Source: Candidatus Andersenbacteria bacterium RIFCSPHIGHO2_12_FULL_45_11b (GTDB lineage Bacteria > Patescibacteriota > Andersenbacteria > UBA10190). From it: a stretch of DNA of 40,920 bases. Made by a program: the position numbers and the translations under genes. The first letter of the stretch is position 1. The number at the start of each line of letters is the position of its first letter. This document shows, piece by piece, positions 17,159 to 26,361 of this stretch. Where the stretch lies: positions 1-40,920 of the forward strand of contig MHHS01000051.1 in NCBI GenBank assembly GCA_001817115.1. The letters run 5' to 3'. The notes under the pieces were generated by a model. The model was not told the origin of the DNA. It made no database searches and saw only the letters and a program-made list of their open reading frames with translations.

Positions 17159-17350
17159 ATGTGGTTAAAAGAAGCAGGAAGAAAATGTGCCAACTTTGCA
17201 GGGAAGTTGCTGAAGTCGCTCATGCATCGTCGCGCTCCTTTAGCGAAGCAACTCGACCGAGAGATTGTCGAGGAACCTGCTGACAAGCCTGCGCGAATCA
17301 AAATTCCCCCAAATTATTTCCACCCATCAATGTGGCGAGTTAGAATGTAG
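17159..17350 (+). CDS. Small basic protein (63 aa), unknown function
   Basis: aaaggagg SD six bases before ATG; MWLKEAGRKCANFAGKLLKSLMHRRAPLAKQLDREIVEEPADKPARIKIPPNYFHPSMWRVRM; upstream promoter-like and downstream terminator. Confidence 0.65.
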   Translation: MWLKEAGRKCANFAGKLLKSLMHRRAPLAKQLDREIVEEPADKPARIKIPPNYFHPSMWRVRM

Positions 17351-17370
17351 GTCAAGGGGACCCCTTTACT

Positions 17371-17401
17371 AGCCTTCACGAACAATCGTGAAGGCTTTTT
17401 T
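17371..17401 (+). terminator. Rho-independent terminator
   Basis: agccttcacga-acaa-tcgtgaaggct then T-tract. Confidence 0.85.
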
Positions 17402-17431
17402 CTATTCAAAATTTTAAGATTTTGCGATTAC

Positions 17432-17677
17432 CTACTCAGCACGCTCAATATCGTTGTCTCCAATTAACGAATAAAAAGGCTCGCTTGTTACGTAGTCAGA
17501 AAAATTAACAACTAGGTTTCCATTCAACTCACTAACCATAATTTTTCCATCAATATCCCAGCTCCACATACTCGTGAAATTAAAATCAGAGTACGGCAGG
17601 AATTTTGACGTATATCCTATAATCTCCTCTCTATCTGTCATTTCGAGAGGCTTAAATTCTGGAAATTTCGGAATCAT
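17432..17677 (-). pseudogene. Truncated second copy of the DUF2156 gene (81 aa of about 302)
   Basis: N-terminus MIPKFPEFKPLEMTDREEIIGYTSKFLPYSDFNFTSMWSWDI matches the 81..989 protein; reading frame ends early. Confidence 0.85.
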
Positions 17678-17686
17678 CAGATTATG

Positions 17687-17776
17687 CTAATACAAAAGGA
17701 GTAAAAAGCGAATTTCAGCCTCGGTGAATTTAACACCTTTCCAACACAATCATTTTGGTGATTTTTGCGCCGAAAT
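17687..17776. repeat. Direct repeat copy B (90 bp, identical to 999-1088), including a speD 3' remnant
   Basis: Base-by-base comparison with 999-1088; same orientation. Confidence 0.95.
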
Positions 17777-17786
17777 TAGCTGCGCC

Positions 17787-18521
17787 CTATTTTAAGCTTA
17801 AAGCCAAATCAACTTTATTCGTAGAAAATTGATCTACTTTCAACTCTATCGCCCTTTGAATCGATTCTTCAGTGTCGCAATTAGCCGCATGAACTTTTAA
17901 GCCAAGATCGTGCAATTGACCAACAAATTCTTTAGACAATATTAATAATGGACAATGAACCACATCAAGTCGCCCGAGTATTGCGGTTCCTTTTATAATA
18001 TCCTCTCCTAAGCTGGCGGACATCCACGATGGATACTCCTGGATAAAGACTCCGATTGTTGCATTCGGCTCCATTTCTTTTACTCGAGACAATACTTGCG
18101 CATGTGGGGAAGTAAATTCTATAGAACTTACAAGCCCGTACTTTTTTGCAGTTCCAAGAGCGATCTCTAGGAATTCTGCTGTATACCCCTTCAGTTCAAT
18201 CTCATATACTATCTTATCGCCAAATAATTCAAATACTTCTTCAAGAAACGGGACTTTTTCGTTCGCGAATTGATCAGAAAACCAGCTCCCCGCATCAAGC
18301 GATTTGATATATTGCGAGTCTTCCTCGCTAATCAACCCTTCTCCGTTATTCGTTGTGCCCAAAAAGTAGTCATGATGAACAATTAATTTTTTATCTTTAC
18401 TCAAATGGATATCGAGTTCAATAGCATCAACCCCCTTATCTACGGCCGACTTGAAAGACGCGATTGTATTTTCCGGGAAGTGTTCCCTATCTCCTCTATG
18501 TGCGATGATTTTGGGGGTCAT
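17787..18521 (-). CDS. Glycerophosphodiester phosphodiesterase family protein
   Basis: 'IIAHRGDREHFPENTIASFKSAVDKGVDAIELDIHLSKDKKLIVHHD'. Confidence 0.93.
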   Translation of the reverse strand: MTPKIIAHRGDREHFPENTIASFKSAVDKGVDAIELDIHLSKDKKLIVHHDYFLGTTNNGEGLISEEDSQYIKSLDAGSWFSDQFANEKVPFLEEVFELFGDKIVYEIELKGYTAEFLEIALGTAKKYGLVSSIEFTSPHAQVLSRVKEMEPNATIGVFIQEYPSWMSASLGEDIIKGTAILGRLDVVHCPLLILSKEFVGQLHDLGLKVHAANCDTEESIQRAIELKVDQFSTNKVDLALSLK

Positions 18522-18633
18522 ATTTTTAAAAACTATATCATTTTTTGCAAAAGCCGGCTTCGGGCCAAACGATCTCTCCTGCATGATCTGAACAGCATGT
18601 CGCAGGGGTGGTATTACTACCATCCCTGCTTTT

Positions 18634-19116
18634 TTATCCCTTAAAACTCACACTATCAAAAAATGCGCTGTTAGCCTGCCCCCAAGTCCAATGAGCTATT
18701 TCTTTGACAAGAGGGAATGTGTCCATGTTCTCTATACTCTCTTCATTAGCCCGCTGGAACGCAACTGATTCATTATTTATCGTTGGTTTTTCATCGTGTA
18801 TGTCGCATAAAAAAACGATGAGCAACGGCTGGAAGATGTGATTTTTGACTGATAGTAAATATTCGGGAGAACTAAATACGCCCAGGAGCTTTTCAGGAGA
18901 TACCTGAAATCCAGTTTCTTCCAATAATTCTCTTTTCAAGCAAGAAACGACGGATTCCCCTAATTCCATTTTTCCTCCCGGCAGCGCCCATAGCGAACTA
19001 TCTTCCCTTTTATGAAGCAATATATGCCCCTTGGAATTCAGTACTACTCCGTGCACAGAGGGGGTCCATAACTGATTTGGCGCAAGAGACTTATTATTAT
19101 AATGAACCGTGATCAT
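18634..19116 (-). CDS. NUDIX hydrolase
   Basis: 'ALPGGKMELGESVVSCLKRELLEETG' Nudix box. Confidence 0.92.
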   Translation of the reverse strand: MITVHYNNKSLAPNQLWTPSVHGVVLNSKGHILLHKREDSSLWALPGGKMELGESVVSCLKRELLEETGFQVSPEKLLGVFSSPEYLLSVKNHIFQPLLIVFLCDIHDEKPTINNESVAFQRANEESIENMDTFPLVKEIAHWTWGQANSAFFDSVSFKG

Positions 19117-19133
19117 ATTATATAATACTATAT

Positions 19134-19529
19134 ATGGAAAAAGCATATATCAGTATTAGCTTCAAAAATCGCAAAAAACTTGATGCCGAAATCTCAGCTT
19201 TAAAAGAAGTATTGCAAAAACACAATATACGGCCACAAGTATTTGTTGATGAATACGTTTTTTCTCCAGAGCAAGAAAAAGAAATGATGGAACAAGCTAC
19301 GAAAGATATTTCTGAATCGTCACTTCTGATTGCAGAGCTGACAGAAAAAGCTATTGGCGTTGGGATTGAAGTCGGCTATGCCGCCGCGCTCAAGATTCCA
19401 GTGCTATATGTAAAGCACAAAAACGCTGAATACTCGAAAACCATTGGCGGTTTAAGTGCAAAAGTTATTTCGTATGAAAATACTGAAGACTTAAAAAAAC
19501 AATTAGATCAATACCTTAACTTAAACTAA
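19134..19529 (+). CDS. Nucleoside 2-deoxyribosyltransferase-like protein
   Basis: 'AYISISFKNRKKLDAEI...SSLLIAELTEKAIGVGIEVGYAAALKIPVLYV'. Confidence 0.75.
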   Translation: MEKAYISISFKNRKKLDAEISALKEVLQKHNIRPQVFVDEYVFSPEQEKEMMEQATKDISESSLLIAELTEKAIGVGIEVGYAAALKIPVLYVKHKNAEYSKTIGGLSAKVISYENTEDLKKQLDQYLNLN

Positions 19530-19581
19530 GAAAAATATCACCAAAACCAGTCAATAAGCCTACAACCAGACTATGGCACAC

Positions 19582-19605
19582 AAAAGCCCCTCGCGAGGGG
19601 CTTTT
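19582..19605. terminator. Bidirectional terminator hairpin
   Basis: aaaagcccctcgcgaggggctttt, perfect palindrome between convergent genes. Confidence 0.85.
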
Positions 19606-19633
19606 GTTATTTGAATTTTAAGCTTTCGTACTA

Positions 19634-20002
19634 TTACCTATCCAACACGGTCATTTTTGTGGTTTTTGCGCCAAAGTATTTTTGACAAAATTCTAAGGCA
19701 ACATTGGCGTCAAAATCTTTGCAGCTGAATATATCGATATATGCACGATTTGCTACTTCATCTAAATGCACCGTAATCGAAGACGTTTCAATGAACTGAA
19801 TAGCGGAATATCCCTCAAGATTTCCTGCTCCGAAGCGGTCGATATGGCATGGGCCATGAGCCTGCATATTTACGACCTCAATAACCTCTTTCACGAAGTT
19901 TTCTAGTAATTCCTTATTATTGACACGATCATGCTCGCAATCGTGCAAATCGATTGCTGCTGATTTCCCCCATTGATCCTGAAACGATAGCGGATGGCTC
20001 AT
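19634..20002 (-). CDS. Divergent SpeD/AdoMetDC-family protein
   Basis: 'ETSSITVHLDEVANRAYIDIFSCKDFD' corresponds to 'ESHxxxHTWPExxxxxxDxFxC'; ESH is replaced by SSI. Confidence 0.75.
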   Translation of the reverse strand: MSHPLSFQDQWGKSAAIDLHDCEHDRVNNKELLENFVKEVIEVVNMQAHGPCHIDRFGAGNLEGYSAIQFIETSSITVHLDEVANRAYIDIFSCKDFDANVALEFCQKYFGAKTTKMTVLDR

Positions 20003-20147
20003 ATGGATATTATCCTTATACCTTACACTATCCAAATGGAAAAGTCAACTTTTTTCGACACTCCTGCCATTTATTGACACAACCCCCTACCCATGGTTCC
20101 CTTTGTCGAGAGGGATCGTTCTTTTCACCACTATAAGAGGAAGCGCC

Positions 20148-21092
20148 ATGCAGTTTGCTCACCGGCACATTGTGTCTGTTGACCAATTCACCAAGGGAGA
20201 AATTGAGCATCTATTCCAATTTGCGCATCGAATGCGCCCTATCGAACAACACGTTGTGCGATGCCAAGTATTAGACGGCTACATCCTCGGAAGCTTCTTC
20301 TTCGAAGCAAGCACGCGAACTCGCATGAGTTTCGAAACTGCCTTTATGCGCCTCGGCGGATTAGTGAACACCACGACCGGGTTTACCTTCTCCTCTATGG
20401 CAAAGGGAGAATCGCTTGCAGATACCATTCGCGTTGCTCAAGGCTATTGCGACATTATCGTAATGCGCCACCCAGATGTCGGCTCTGCTGAACTTGCGTC
20501 AAGATATTCGACAAAGCCGATCATTAACGGCGGAGACGGGCCGGGAGAACACCCCACGCAAGCACTTCTCGACTTGTTCACTATTAAGGAAGAGAAGCAG
20601 CGAGTAGACGGCTTAACTATTGCGATGATCGGCGACTTGAAACATGGACGAACCATACATTCGCTTGCCAAATTACTGACACTATACAGCGACATCAAGA
20701 TTCAATTGATCGCGCCCGAGGAAGTGCAAATGCCTCCGGAGCTCGTTGAGTATCTTCGGTCGAAAGGATGTGAAGTTACACAATCAGATCGTTTGGAGGA
20801 TTGCTTGCCTTCCGCAGATGTGCTGTATGTGACTCGAATTCAAAAGGAACGCTTCGATGACGTAGAATCGTATAGCCGAGTTAATGGCACCTATTCGATT
20901 AATCGCGCATTGATCGAAAGGGGTTGCAAGAGCGATGTGACGATCATGCATCCGCTTCCCCGCTTAGGAGAACTGGCAACCGACGTGGATAACCTTCCAG
21001 GAGCTGCTTATTTTCGGCAAGCAGAAAATGGGACGCTTGTTCGCATGGCCCTCTTTATTCTCGTTCTCCGGAAAGAGAATAAGTTCGTGTAG
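20148..21092 (+). CDS. pyrB: Aspartate carbamoyltransferase catalytic subunit
   Basis: 'FFEASTRTRMSFETAF', 'GDGPGEHPTQALLDL', 'MIGDLKHGRTIHSL', 'MHPLPRLGEL'. Confidence 0.95.
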   Translation: MQFAHRHIVSVDQFTKGEIEHLFQFAHRMRPIEQHVVRCQVLDGYILGSFFFEASTRTRMSFETAFMRLGGLVNTTTGFTFSSMAKGESLADTIRVAQGYCDIIVMRHPDVGSAELASRYSTKPIINGGDGPGEHPTQALLDLFTIKEEKQRVDGLTIAMIGDLKHGRTIHSLAKLLTLYSDIKIQLIAPEEVQMPPELVEYLRSKGCEVTQSDRLEDCLPSADVLYVTRIQKERFDDVESYSRVNGTYSINRALIERGCKSDVTIMHPLPRLGELATDVDNLPGAAYFRQAENGTLVRMALFILVLRKENKFV

Positions 21093-21099
21093 CGCGTTA

Positions 21100-21127
21100 G
21101 CGGAGCTTGTACCCCAGGCTCCGTTTT
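21100..21127 (+). terminator. Rho-independent terminator after pyrB
   Basis: cggagc...gctccg followed by ttttttt. Confidence 0.75.
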
Positions 21128-21168
21128 TTTACTTCCAAAATCTTTCTTCTGCAAATACAATATAAAGT

Positions 21169-21981
21169 ATGACACCAACAATCACTGCACTAGGTACCGG
21201 ATGCGCAGATTCCACAAAATATTTTCAAACTGCTTTTTTAATCCAAGACGAGCATACTAATCTTCTTATCGATACGGGCGGTGGAAGCGGGATTTTATCC
21301 CAACTCGACAAATGCGATATTGATTTAAATAGCATTCAGAATATTTTTATAACGCATAAGCATATTGATCATATTTTCGGCGTATTCTGGATATTGCGGT
21401 TTCGAGGAGCGAACATTGCAAACGGAAAAGCAGATAACATTACTATCTATGCATCAGCAAAAAATATCGCGCTTATAAAACAAGTATCCGGAATATTTTT
21501 AAAAGAGAAAGTAATTGCTTTATTTGATTCAAAAATACGTTTTATTGCAGTAGACAAAACCGCAAATACAAAAATAAACGACTGGGGTTTAGAGTTTTTT
21601 GACATACAGAGCAAAAAAGAAGAACAATTTGGCTGCCACATCAGGCTTCCTACTAACAAAACAATCGCTTTCATCGGCGATGAACCATACACCGATGCAA
21701 TACTTCCCCACTGCAAAAATATCGACTACTTTTTTCACGATTCGTATTGCTTGGAAAAAGATCGAGACATATTTCACCCTGAGGAAATATCGCACTCTAC
21801 TGCAAAAGAAGCAGGCGCGAACGCGCAAAAAGTGCAAGCAAAAAACCTTATTCTTTTCCACACAGAAGACAAATTGACGTTTGGAAATCGAAAAGAATTA
21901 TATGCAGCAGAAGCGAAAAAAGAATTTTCCGGGAATGTTTTCGTGCCGGATGATGGAGATGTGATTGAGGTAGTAATCTAA
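21169..21981 (+). CDS. Metallo-beta-lactamase-fold hydrolase (RNase Z-like)
   Basis: 'LLIDTGGGSGI', 'FITHKHIDHIFGVFW', 'FIGDEPYTD', 'FFHDSYC', 'HST'. Confidence 0.85.
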   Translation: MTPTITALGTGCADSTKYFQTAFLIQDEHTNLLIDTGGGSGILSQLDKCDIDLNSIQNIFITHKHIDHIFGVFWILRFRGANIANGKADNITIYASAKNIALIKQVSGIFLKEKVIALFDSKIRFIAVDKTANTKINDWGLEFFDIQSKKEEQFGCHIRLPTNKTIAFIGDEPYTDAILPHCKNIDYFFHDSYCLEKDRDIFHPEEISHSTAKEAGANAQKVQAKNLILFHTEDKLTFGNRKELYAAEAKKEFSGNVFVPDDGDVIEVVI

Positions 21982-22030
21982 TAATAACTGCTCAATTTCC
22001 TACATCCCAGCGTTTTGATATACTTCGTTC

Positions 22031-22612
22031 ATGACGAAGCGTAAATTTTACTGCTACGTTGATGAGTCTGGGCAAGACACCAAAGGACGATTATTTGTAG
22101 TATCTGTTGTTATAGGCAATCGCGAAGCCAGAGACGTCCTCGAAAATATATTGGGAGAAATTGAATTATCGTCCGGTAAACGAAAAAAGAAATGGCAAAA
22201 AACAACATTTCAACAACGCAACACGTATTTAGAAAAGATTATTACGCTTAAAGAATTACACCGTGCCCTGTTTACCGCTCAATATGAAACAACTAAAGAA
22301 TACGAATCGCTTACTACCTATACTGTAGCGCAAGCAGTAAACACGTATGCTGCTGAAACGGATTATAAAGTAACTATAATTATCGACGGATTAACGAGCG
22401 CATCCCGACAACGAGTTATGCGCCATCTCCATAAACTCAAAATTAAATATCAAAAAGTGGTTCTGGGAGCACGAGATCAATCCAGTGCCCTTCTTCGACT
22501 CGCCGATGCCTTGGCAGGATTGGCACGAGATTATTACGAGGGAAATACTAATGCTAAAAAGTGGATCAAGGCATTTGTAAAAATGGGACTTCTTACAAAT
22601 TTGAAGGACTAA
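22031..22612 (+). CDS. DUF3800 family protein
   Basis: 'YCYVDESGQDTKGRLFVVSVV' and C-terminal 'ARDQSSALLRLADALAG'. Confidence 0.85.
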   Translation: MTKRKFYCYVDESGQDTKGRLFVVSVVIGNREARDVLENILGEIELSSGKRKKKWQKTTFQQRNTYLEKIITLKELHRALFTAQYETTKEYESLTTYTVAQAVNTYAAETDYKVTIIIDGLTSASRQRVMRHLHKLKIKYQKVVLGARDQSSALLRLADALAGLARDYYEGNTNAKKWIKAFVKMGLLTNLKD

Positions 22613-22614
22613 AA

Positions 22615-22680
22615 AACCTCGGTGTCCACCGAGGTTCCCAGCGCGAGGCTGGCTGGCCCTATTCCCGCCACAAGGGTCGG
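22615..22680 (+). other. Multi-stem structured element downstream of the DUF3800 gene
   Basis: aacctcggtg-tc-caccgaggtt; ccagc-gcgag-gctgg; ggccct...agggtc, three consecutive stems. Confidence 0.6.
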
Positions 22681-22784
22681 TTTATGAGCAGTACTGCTAA
22701 TATATCACAAAACTGCAAAAATGCAATGTTTTTGTTCGTAAGTTCAACTTGGACTTATTTCAATCAATATGACACCCTTATTGC

Positions 22785-23276
22785 ATGCAAGAAAACAACA
22801 AAATGGTCACGTGCGAGCTTATTACCGGGGAAAAGAAAGAAGTTCCAGCCGAGCAATTGGTATTTCGCCCTGCAGCGTATGCTCTCGTATATGATGCCCC
22901 AAAACTACTCCTCGTAAATACAAAAAGTACAGGAAAATGGTTCTTTCCAGGCGGCGCTATTGAAAAAGGAGAAAAAACTGAAGAGGCGTTGCGACGCGAA
23001 GTTCAAGAAGAAACAGGTACTATTCTTGATACACTTGAATTTTTTACGTTCAAAGAAAGTTTCTTCTACTATGAACCTCATGATCAGGGGTATCACAGCT
23101 TTAGTCTTTTTTATATTGCGAACCCCCAGAGCACAGAGCCCCAGCCATTTGAAAAGGATCCAACCGAAGAGGCTGATCGATATGAATGGGTGAATATCAA
23201 TTCTCTACAGCCGGAAGACATGCAAAGTTTTGCAGGGGAAATATTAGATAAATTCCGCGCCTCGTTAGTTCAATAA
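22785..23276 (+). CDS. NUDIX hydrolase
   Basis: 'FFPGGAIEKGEKTEEALRREVQEETG' Nudix box. Confidence 0.93.
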   Translation: MQENNKMVTCELITGEKKEVPAEQLVFRPAAYALVYDAPKLLLVNTKSTGKWFFPGGAIEKGEKTEEALRREVQEETGTILDTLEFFTFKESFFYYEPHDQGYHSFSLFYIANPQSTEPQPFEKDPTEEADRYEWVNINSLQPEDMQSFAGEILDKFRASLVQ

Positions 23277-23284
23277 AAAACCTA

Positions 23285-24022
23285 TTACCCCACCACAAAC
23301 TTGATCCCAAGTATGGCAACAACGATCGCGTATACAACCTTCACAAACTTATTCCCCCTCTTAATTGCAATATGCGTCCCGATATATCCGCCCACAAGCA
23401 TTCCTGCCAGCATAGCTAGGCCATAGCTGTAATACACGACTCCGCTAAATATATAGACGAGCAGCGATATAGAAGCGAGTAAAAAACCAGGAATACGACG
23501 AGTGGCGTTAGATTCTAGCGCCGTAAATCCTAATAAATTAATCATAACAACTGTAAGCAGCATCCCCACCCCCGCTCCAAAGGCTGCTTGAAATATAAGA
23601 ACTATAAAGTAAGCAACGCACCCAATAACTTCTTGAATATTATTTGGTTTTGAACTCACTAATCCCGCATCTTTAATGAAAATAAAAGGCAGTGCAATAA
23701 GCATAGTTACCCCTACTAATTTTTCTATAAATGCATTATTTGTAACTAGTAAAAGATTTGATCCGATAAATGCAGCAACAATACTTAACACAGAAAGATA
23801 GATAACGTAATCTTTACGAACATATTCCGTCTTTCGAAACTTTGCGATTGATCCTAGCGTTAATCCAAGTGATCCGAATTTAGTAGTAGCAACTGCAATT
23901 TGAGGAGGCAGACCAATGAGAATAAAAAATGGAGCAGATATAAGCCCTCCGCCTCCGCCGGCCATACCGCTTACAATACTAGCTAAAACCCCTGCAATGA
24001 ATGTCCAAAGAAGCATTAACAT
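23285..24022 (-). CDS. Sulfite exporter TauE/SafE family protein
   Basis: 'GMAGGGGGLISAPFFILIGLPPQIAVATTKFGSLG' and multiple TM segments. Confidence 0.9.
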   Translation of the reverse strand: MLMLLWTFIAGVLASIVSGMAGGGGGLISAPFFILIGLPPQIAVATTKFGSLGLTLGSIAKFRKTEYVRKDYVIYLSVLSIVAAFIGSNLLLVTNNAFIEKLVGVTMLIALPFIFIKDAGLVSSKPNNIQEVIGCVAYFIVLIFQAAFGAGVGMLLTVVMINLLGFTALESNATRRIPGFLLASISLLVYIFSGVVYYSYGLAMLAGMLVGGYIGTHIAIKRGNKFVKVVYAIVVAILGIKFVVG

Positions 24023-24127
24023 GCTACCGAACAAAAAACATAACCACAAGCATGAATGCACTCTACATGACAACAAACGAGATTAGAATACTCGCTAAAT
24101 CAGCTCTACTCTCCTACAATAAACCTT

Positions 24128-25885
24128 ATGCAAGCCGTAACCTCCGTATTTAAAGCATTTACACCAAGTATTAGGAAGCATTGGGTTCTTTTCGGCGCGT
24201 CGATACTGCTCATGATTGGCGCCGTTCTTTTCGGCGCAGCCTTCCCTTTTTACACAAGAATGCTTGTAAATGAGTTCGCAAAGAATACCCATGACGCATC
24301 GCGGGCATGGCTGATTTTTCAAACTCTTATCTGGATGTATGTCGGAGTCAATATTTGCTATCGGCTGTTTGACATCACTATAACTCTATTCCAGGCAAAA
24401 GTAGCGCGAGACCTCACAAAGCGCAGTTTTGCCGTACTGCAAACTCAATCGATGCATTTTTTTGAGAACTCTTTTACAGGATCCATTATAACGAGCGCGA
24501 AACGATTCAGTAATGCTTTTGATGGCATGGCTGATGTGTTTTTCTATCAGCTCCTCAAAAGCAGCATCCTGTTTATTGTTATATTTGTTGTGACCGTTAG
24601 AGAAAGGCCGTTACTGGCTGTGCTCGTAGCGGGCTGGATGCTCGTATATTGCGGGCTGATTTTGTTTGCAATACGCTTTCAACTCCCATTCTTCAATGCC
24701 AGCGCGAGCGTTGATTCTGAAGTTGGCGCCGTTCTCGCCGATTCAATAAGCAACCACATGACCGTGAAGTCATTCGGCCGAGAAGCAACTGAAGCAAAGC
24801 GCTTTCTTGCAGTTATTCAAAAAAGCTACATCATGCGCCTTAAAGCATGGTTTGCCAGCAATGCGGTCTTTGCAATACAAGGCATTCTCATGGCTATAGC
24901 AGAGCTTGGGCTAACCTGGTACCTCATAACAGGGTGGCACAAAGGAGAAGTAACAATTGGCGATTTTGTATTTTTCCAGGCCTACATACTTTGGATGATT
25001 GAACAAATTTGGAACCTTGGTCCAATGATGCATCGCTTCTTTGAACATGTATCTGATGCGAAAGAAATGGCTGACATCTATCACATAACGCCTGATGTAC
25101 AAGATACTCATGGAGCTAGCACTTTAAAAGTTACAAGTGGCAAGATTGAATTTCATAAAGTTACTTTTAGCTATAAAAATAGCAAACGCGGAACATATCA
25201 AACTATCAATAATTTAACGCTTACAATCCCGGCCGGGCAATCCATAGGCCTTGTCGGTCGAAGCGGGGCAGGCAAAAGCACAATCGTGAAGTTATTACTA
25301 CGATTTTACGATTTGCATAATGGGCGAATTCTTATTGATGGCCAAGACATCACAAAAGTTACTCAAGAAAGCTTGCGCCAACAGATTGCGGTAGTCCCTC
25401 AAGATCCGCAAATGTTTCACTCTACAATACGACACAATATTGCGTTTGCACGACCGGATACAACTGAAGCAGAAATTATTGAAGCGGCAAAGAAGGCGTA
25501 TGCATGGGACTTTATTCAAGAGCTCCCCTATGGCCTCGATGCTATCGTAGGAGAACGCGGCGTAAAGCTTTCCGGAGGACAGCGCCAGCGCATTGCAATT
25601 GCGCGCGCAATTTTAGCAGATCCTCACATTCTCATATTGGACGAGGCGACGAGCGCACTTGATAGTGCGACGGAAAAAATCATCCAACAAGCAATCGCGA
25701 ACTTGCTGCAAAGCCGCACTTCGATCGTGATCGCGCATCGCTTAAGCACCATCATGCGATTAGATCGCATTGTAGTTATTCAGAATGGTAGAATTATTGA
25801 AGATGGAACCCACCAAGAACTTCTTGGTCACAAAGGAGAATACGCCGACCTTTGGGCGCACCAAAGCGGAGGATATTTAAAATAA
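24128..25885 (+). CDS. ABC transporter, fused permease/ATP-binding protein (MsbA/MdlB-like)
   Basis: Walker A 'GRSGAGKST', signature 'LSGGQRQRIAIARAIL', Walker B 'ILILDEATSALD'; N-terminal TM domain. Confidence 0.95.
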   Translation: MQAVTSVFKAFTPSIRKHWVLFGASILLMIGAVLFGAAFPFYTRMLVNEFAKNTHDASRAWLIFQTLIWMYVGVNICYRLFDITITLFQAKVARDLTKRSFAVLQTQSMHFFENSFTGSIITSAKRFSNAFDGMADVFFYQLLKSSILFIVIFVVTVRERPLLAVLVAGWMLVYCGLILFAIRFQLPFFNASASVDSEVGAVLADSISNHMTVKSFGREATEAKRFLAVIQKSYIMRLKAWFASNAVFAIQGILMAIAELGLTWYLITGWHKGEVTIGDFVFFQAYILWMIEQIWNLGPMMHRFFEHVSDAKEMADIYHITPDVQDTHGASTLKVTSGKIEFHKVTFSYKNSKRGTYQTINNLTLTIPAGQSIGLVGRSGAGKSTIVKLLLRFYDLHNGRILIDGQDITKVTQESLRQQIAVVPQDPQMFHSTIRHNIAFARPDTTEAEIIEAAKKAYAWDFIQELPYGLDAIVGERGVKLSGGQRQRIAIARAILADPHILILDEATSALDSATEKIIQQAIANLLQSRTSIVIAHRLSTIMRLDRIVVIQNGRIIEDGTHQELLGHKGEYADLWAHQSGGYLK

Positions 25886-25896
25886 GAGAAACGCTC

Positions 25897-26352
25897 ATGT
25901 CTCAAAATTGCCTCGTCTGCGATAGAATTCAATCAATAAAAGACGATAACAATCCATACTTCGTTGCAGAACTTGAAACCGGATATGTTGTTCTAGGTGA
26001 TTATCAATTTTTTGAAGGCTACACCCTGTTTCTTTCAAAGATACACGCAAAAGAATTACACGAACTTGATTCAGAATTTCGAAAACAATTTGTATGGGAA
26101 ATGAGCATTACAGCAGAAGCAGTATTCAAGGCATTTCACCCTAAAAAGCTTAATTATGAACTGCTTGGCAATACGGATGAACACATACACTGGCACATTT
26201 TTCCAAGGCACGAGAATGACCCACTCCCTAATCGAACGGTGTGGAATATTGATAAAGAAATTCGAAATGCAGAATCTGCGAAACCTTCACGGGAAAAATT
26301 GCAGAAATTGAAAGAGAAATTAAAAAATATCTTCAATAACAACAAAATTTAA
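25897..26352 (+). CDS. HIT family hydrolase
   Basis: 'CLVCDRI' and 'HIHWHIFPR'. Confidence 0.88.
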   Translation: MSQNCLVCDRIQSIKDDNNPYFVAELETGYVVLGDYQFFEGYTLFLSKIHAKELHELDSEFRKQFVWEMSITAEAVFKAFHPKKLNYELLGNTDEHIHWHIFPRHENDPLPNRTVWNIDKEIRNAESAKPSREKLQKLKEKLKNIFNNNKI

Positions 26353-26361
26353 TTTGGGGAT

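Noticed and set aside
19134-19529. TIR/STING-like or defence nucleotide-sensing protein
   Set aside because: Sequence reads as a nucleoside 2-deoxyribosyltransferase-like fold without defence partners nearby; defence role not supported.
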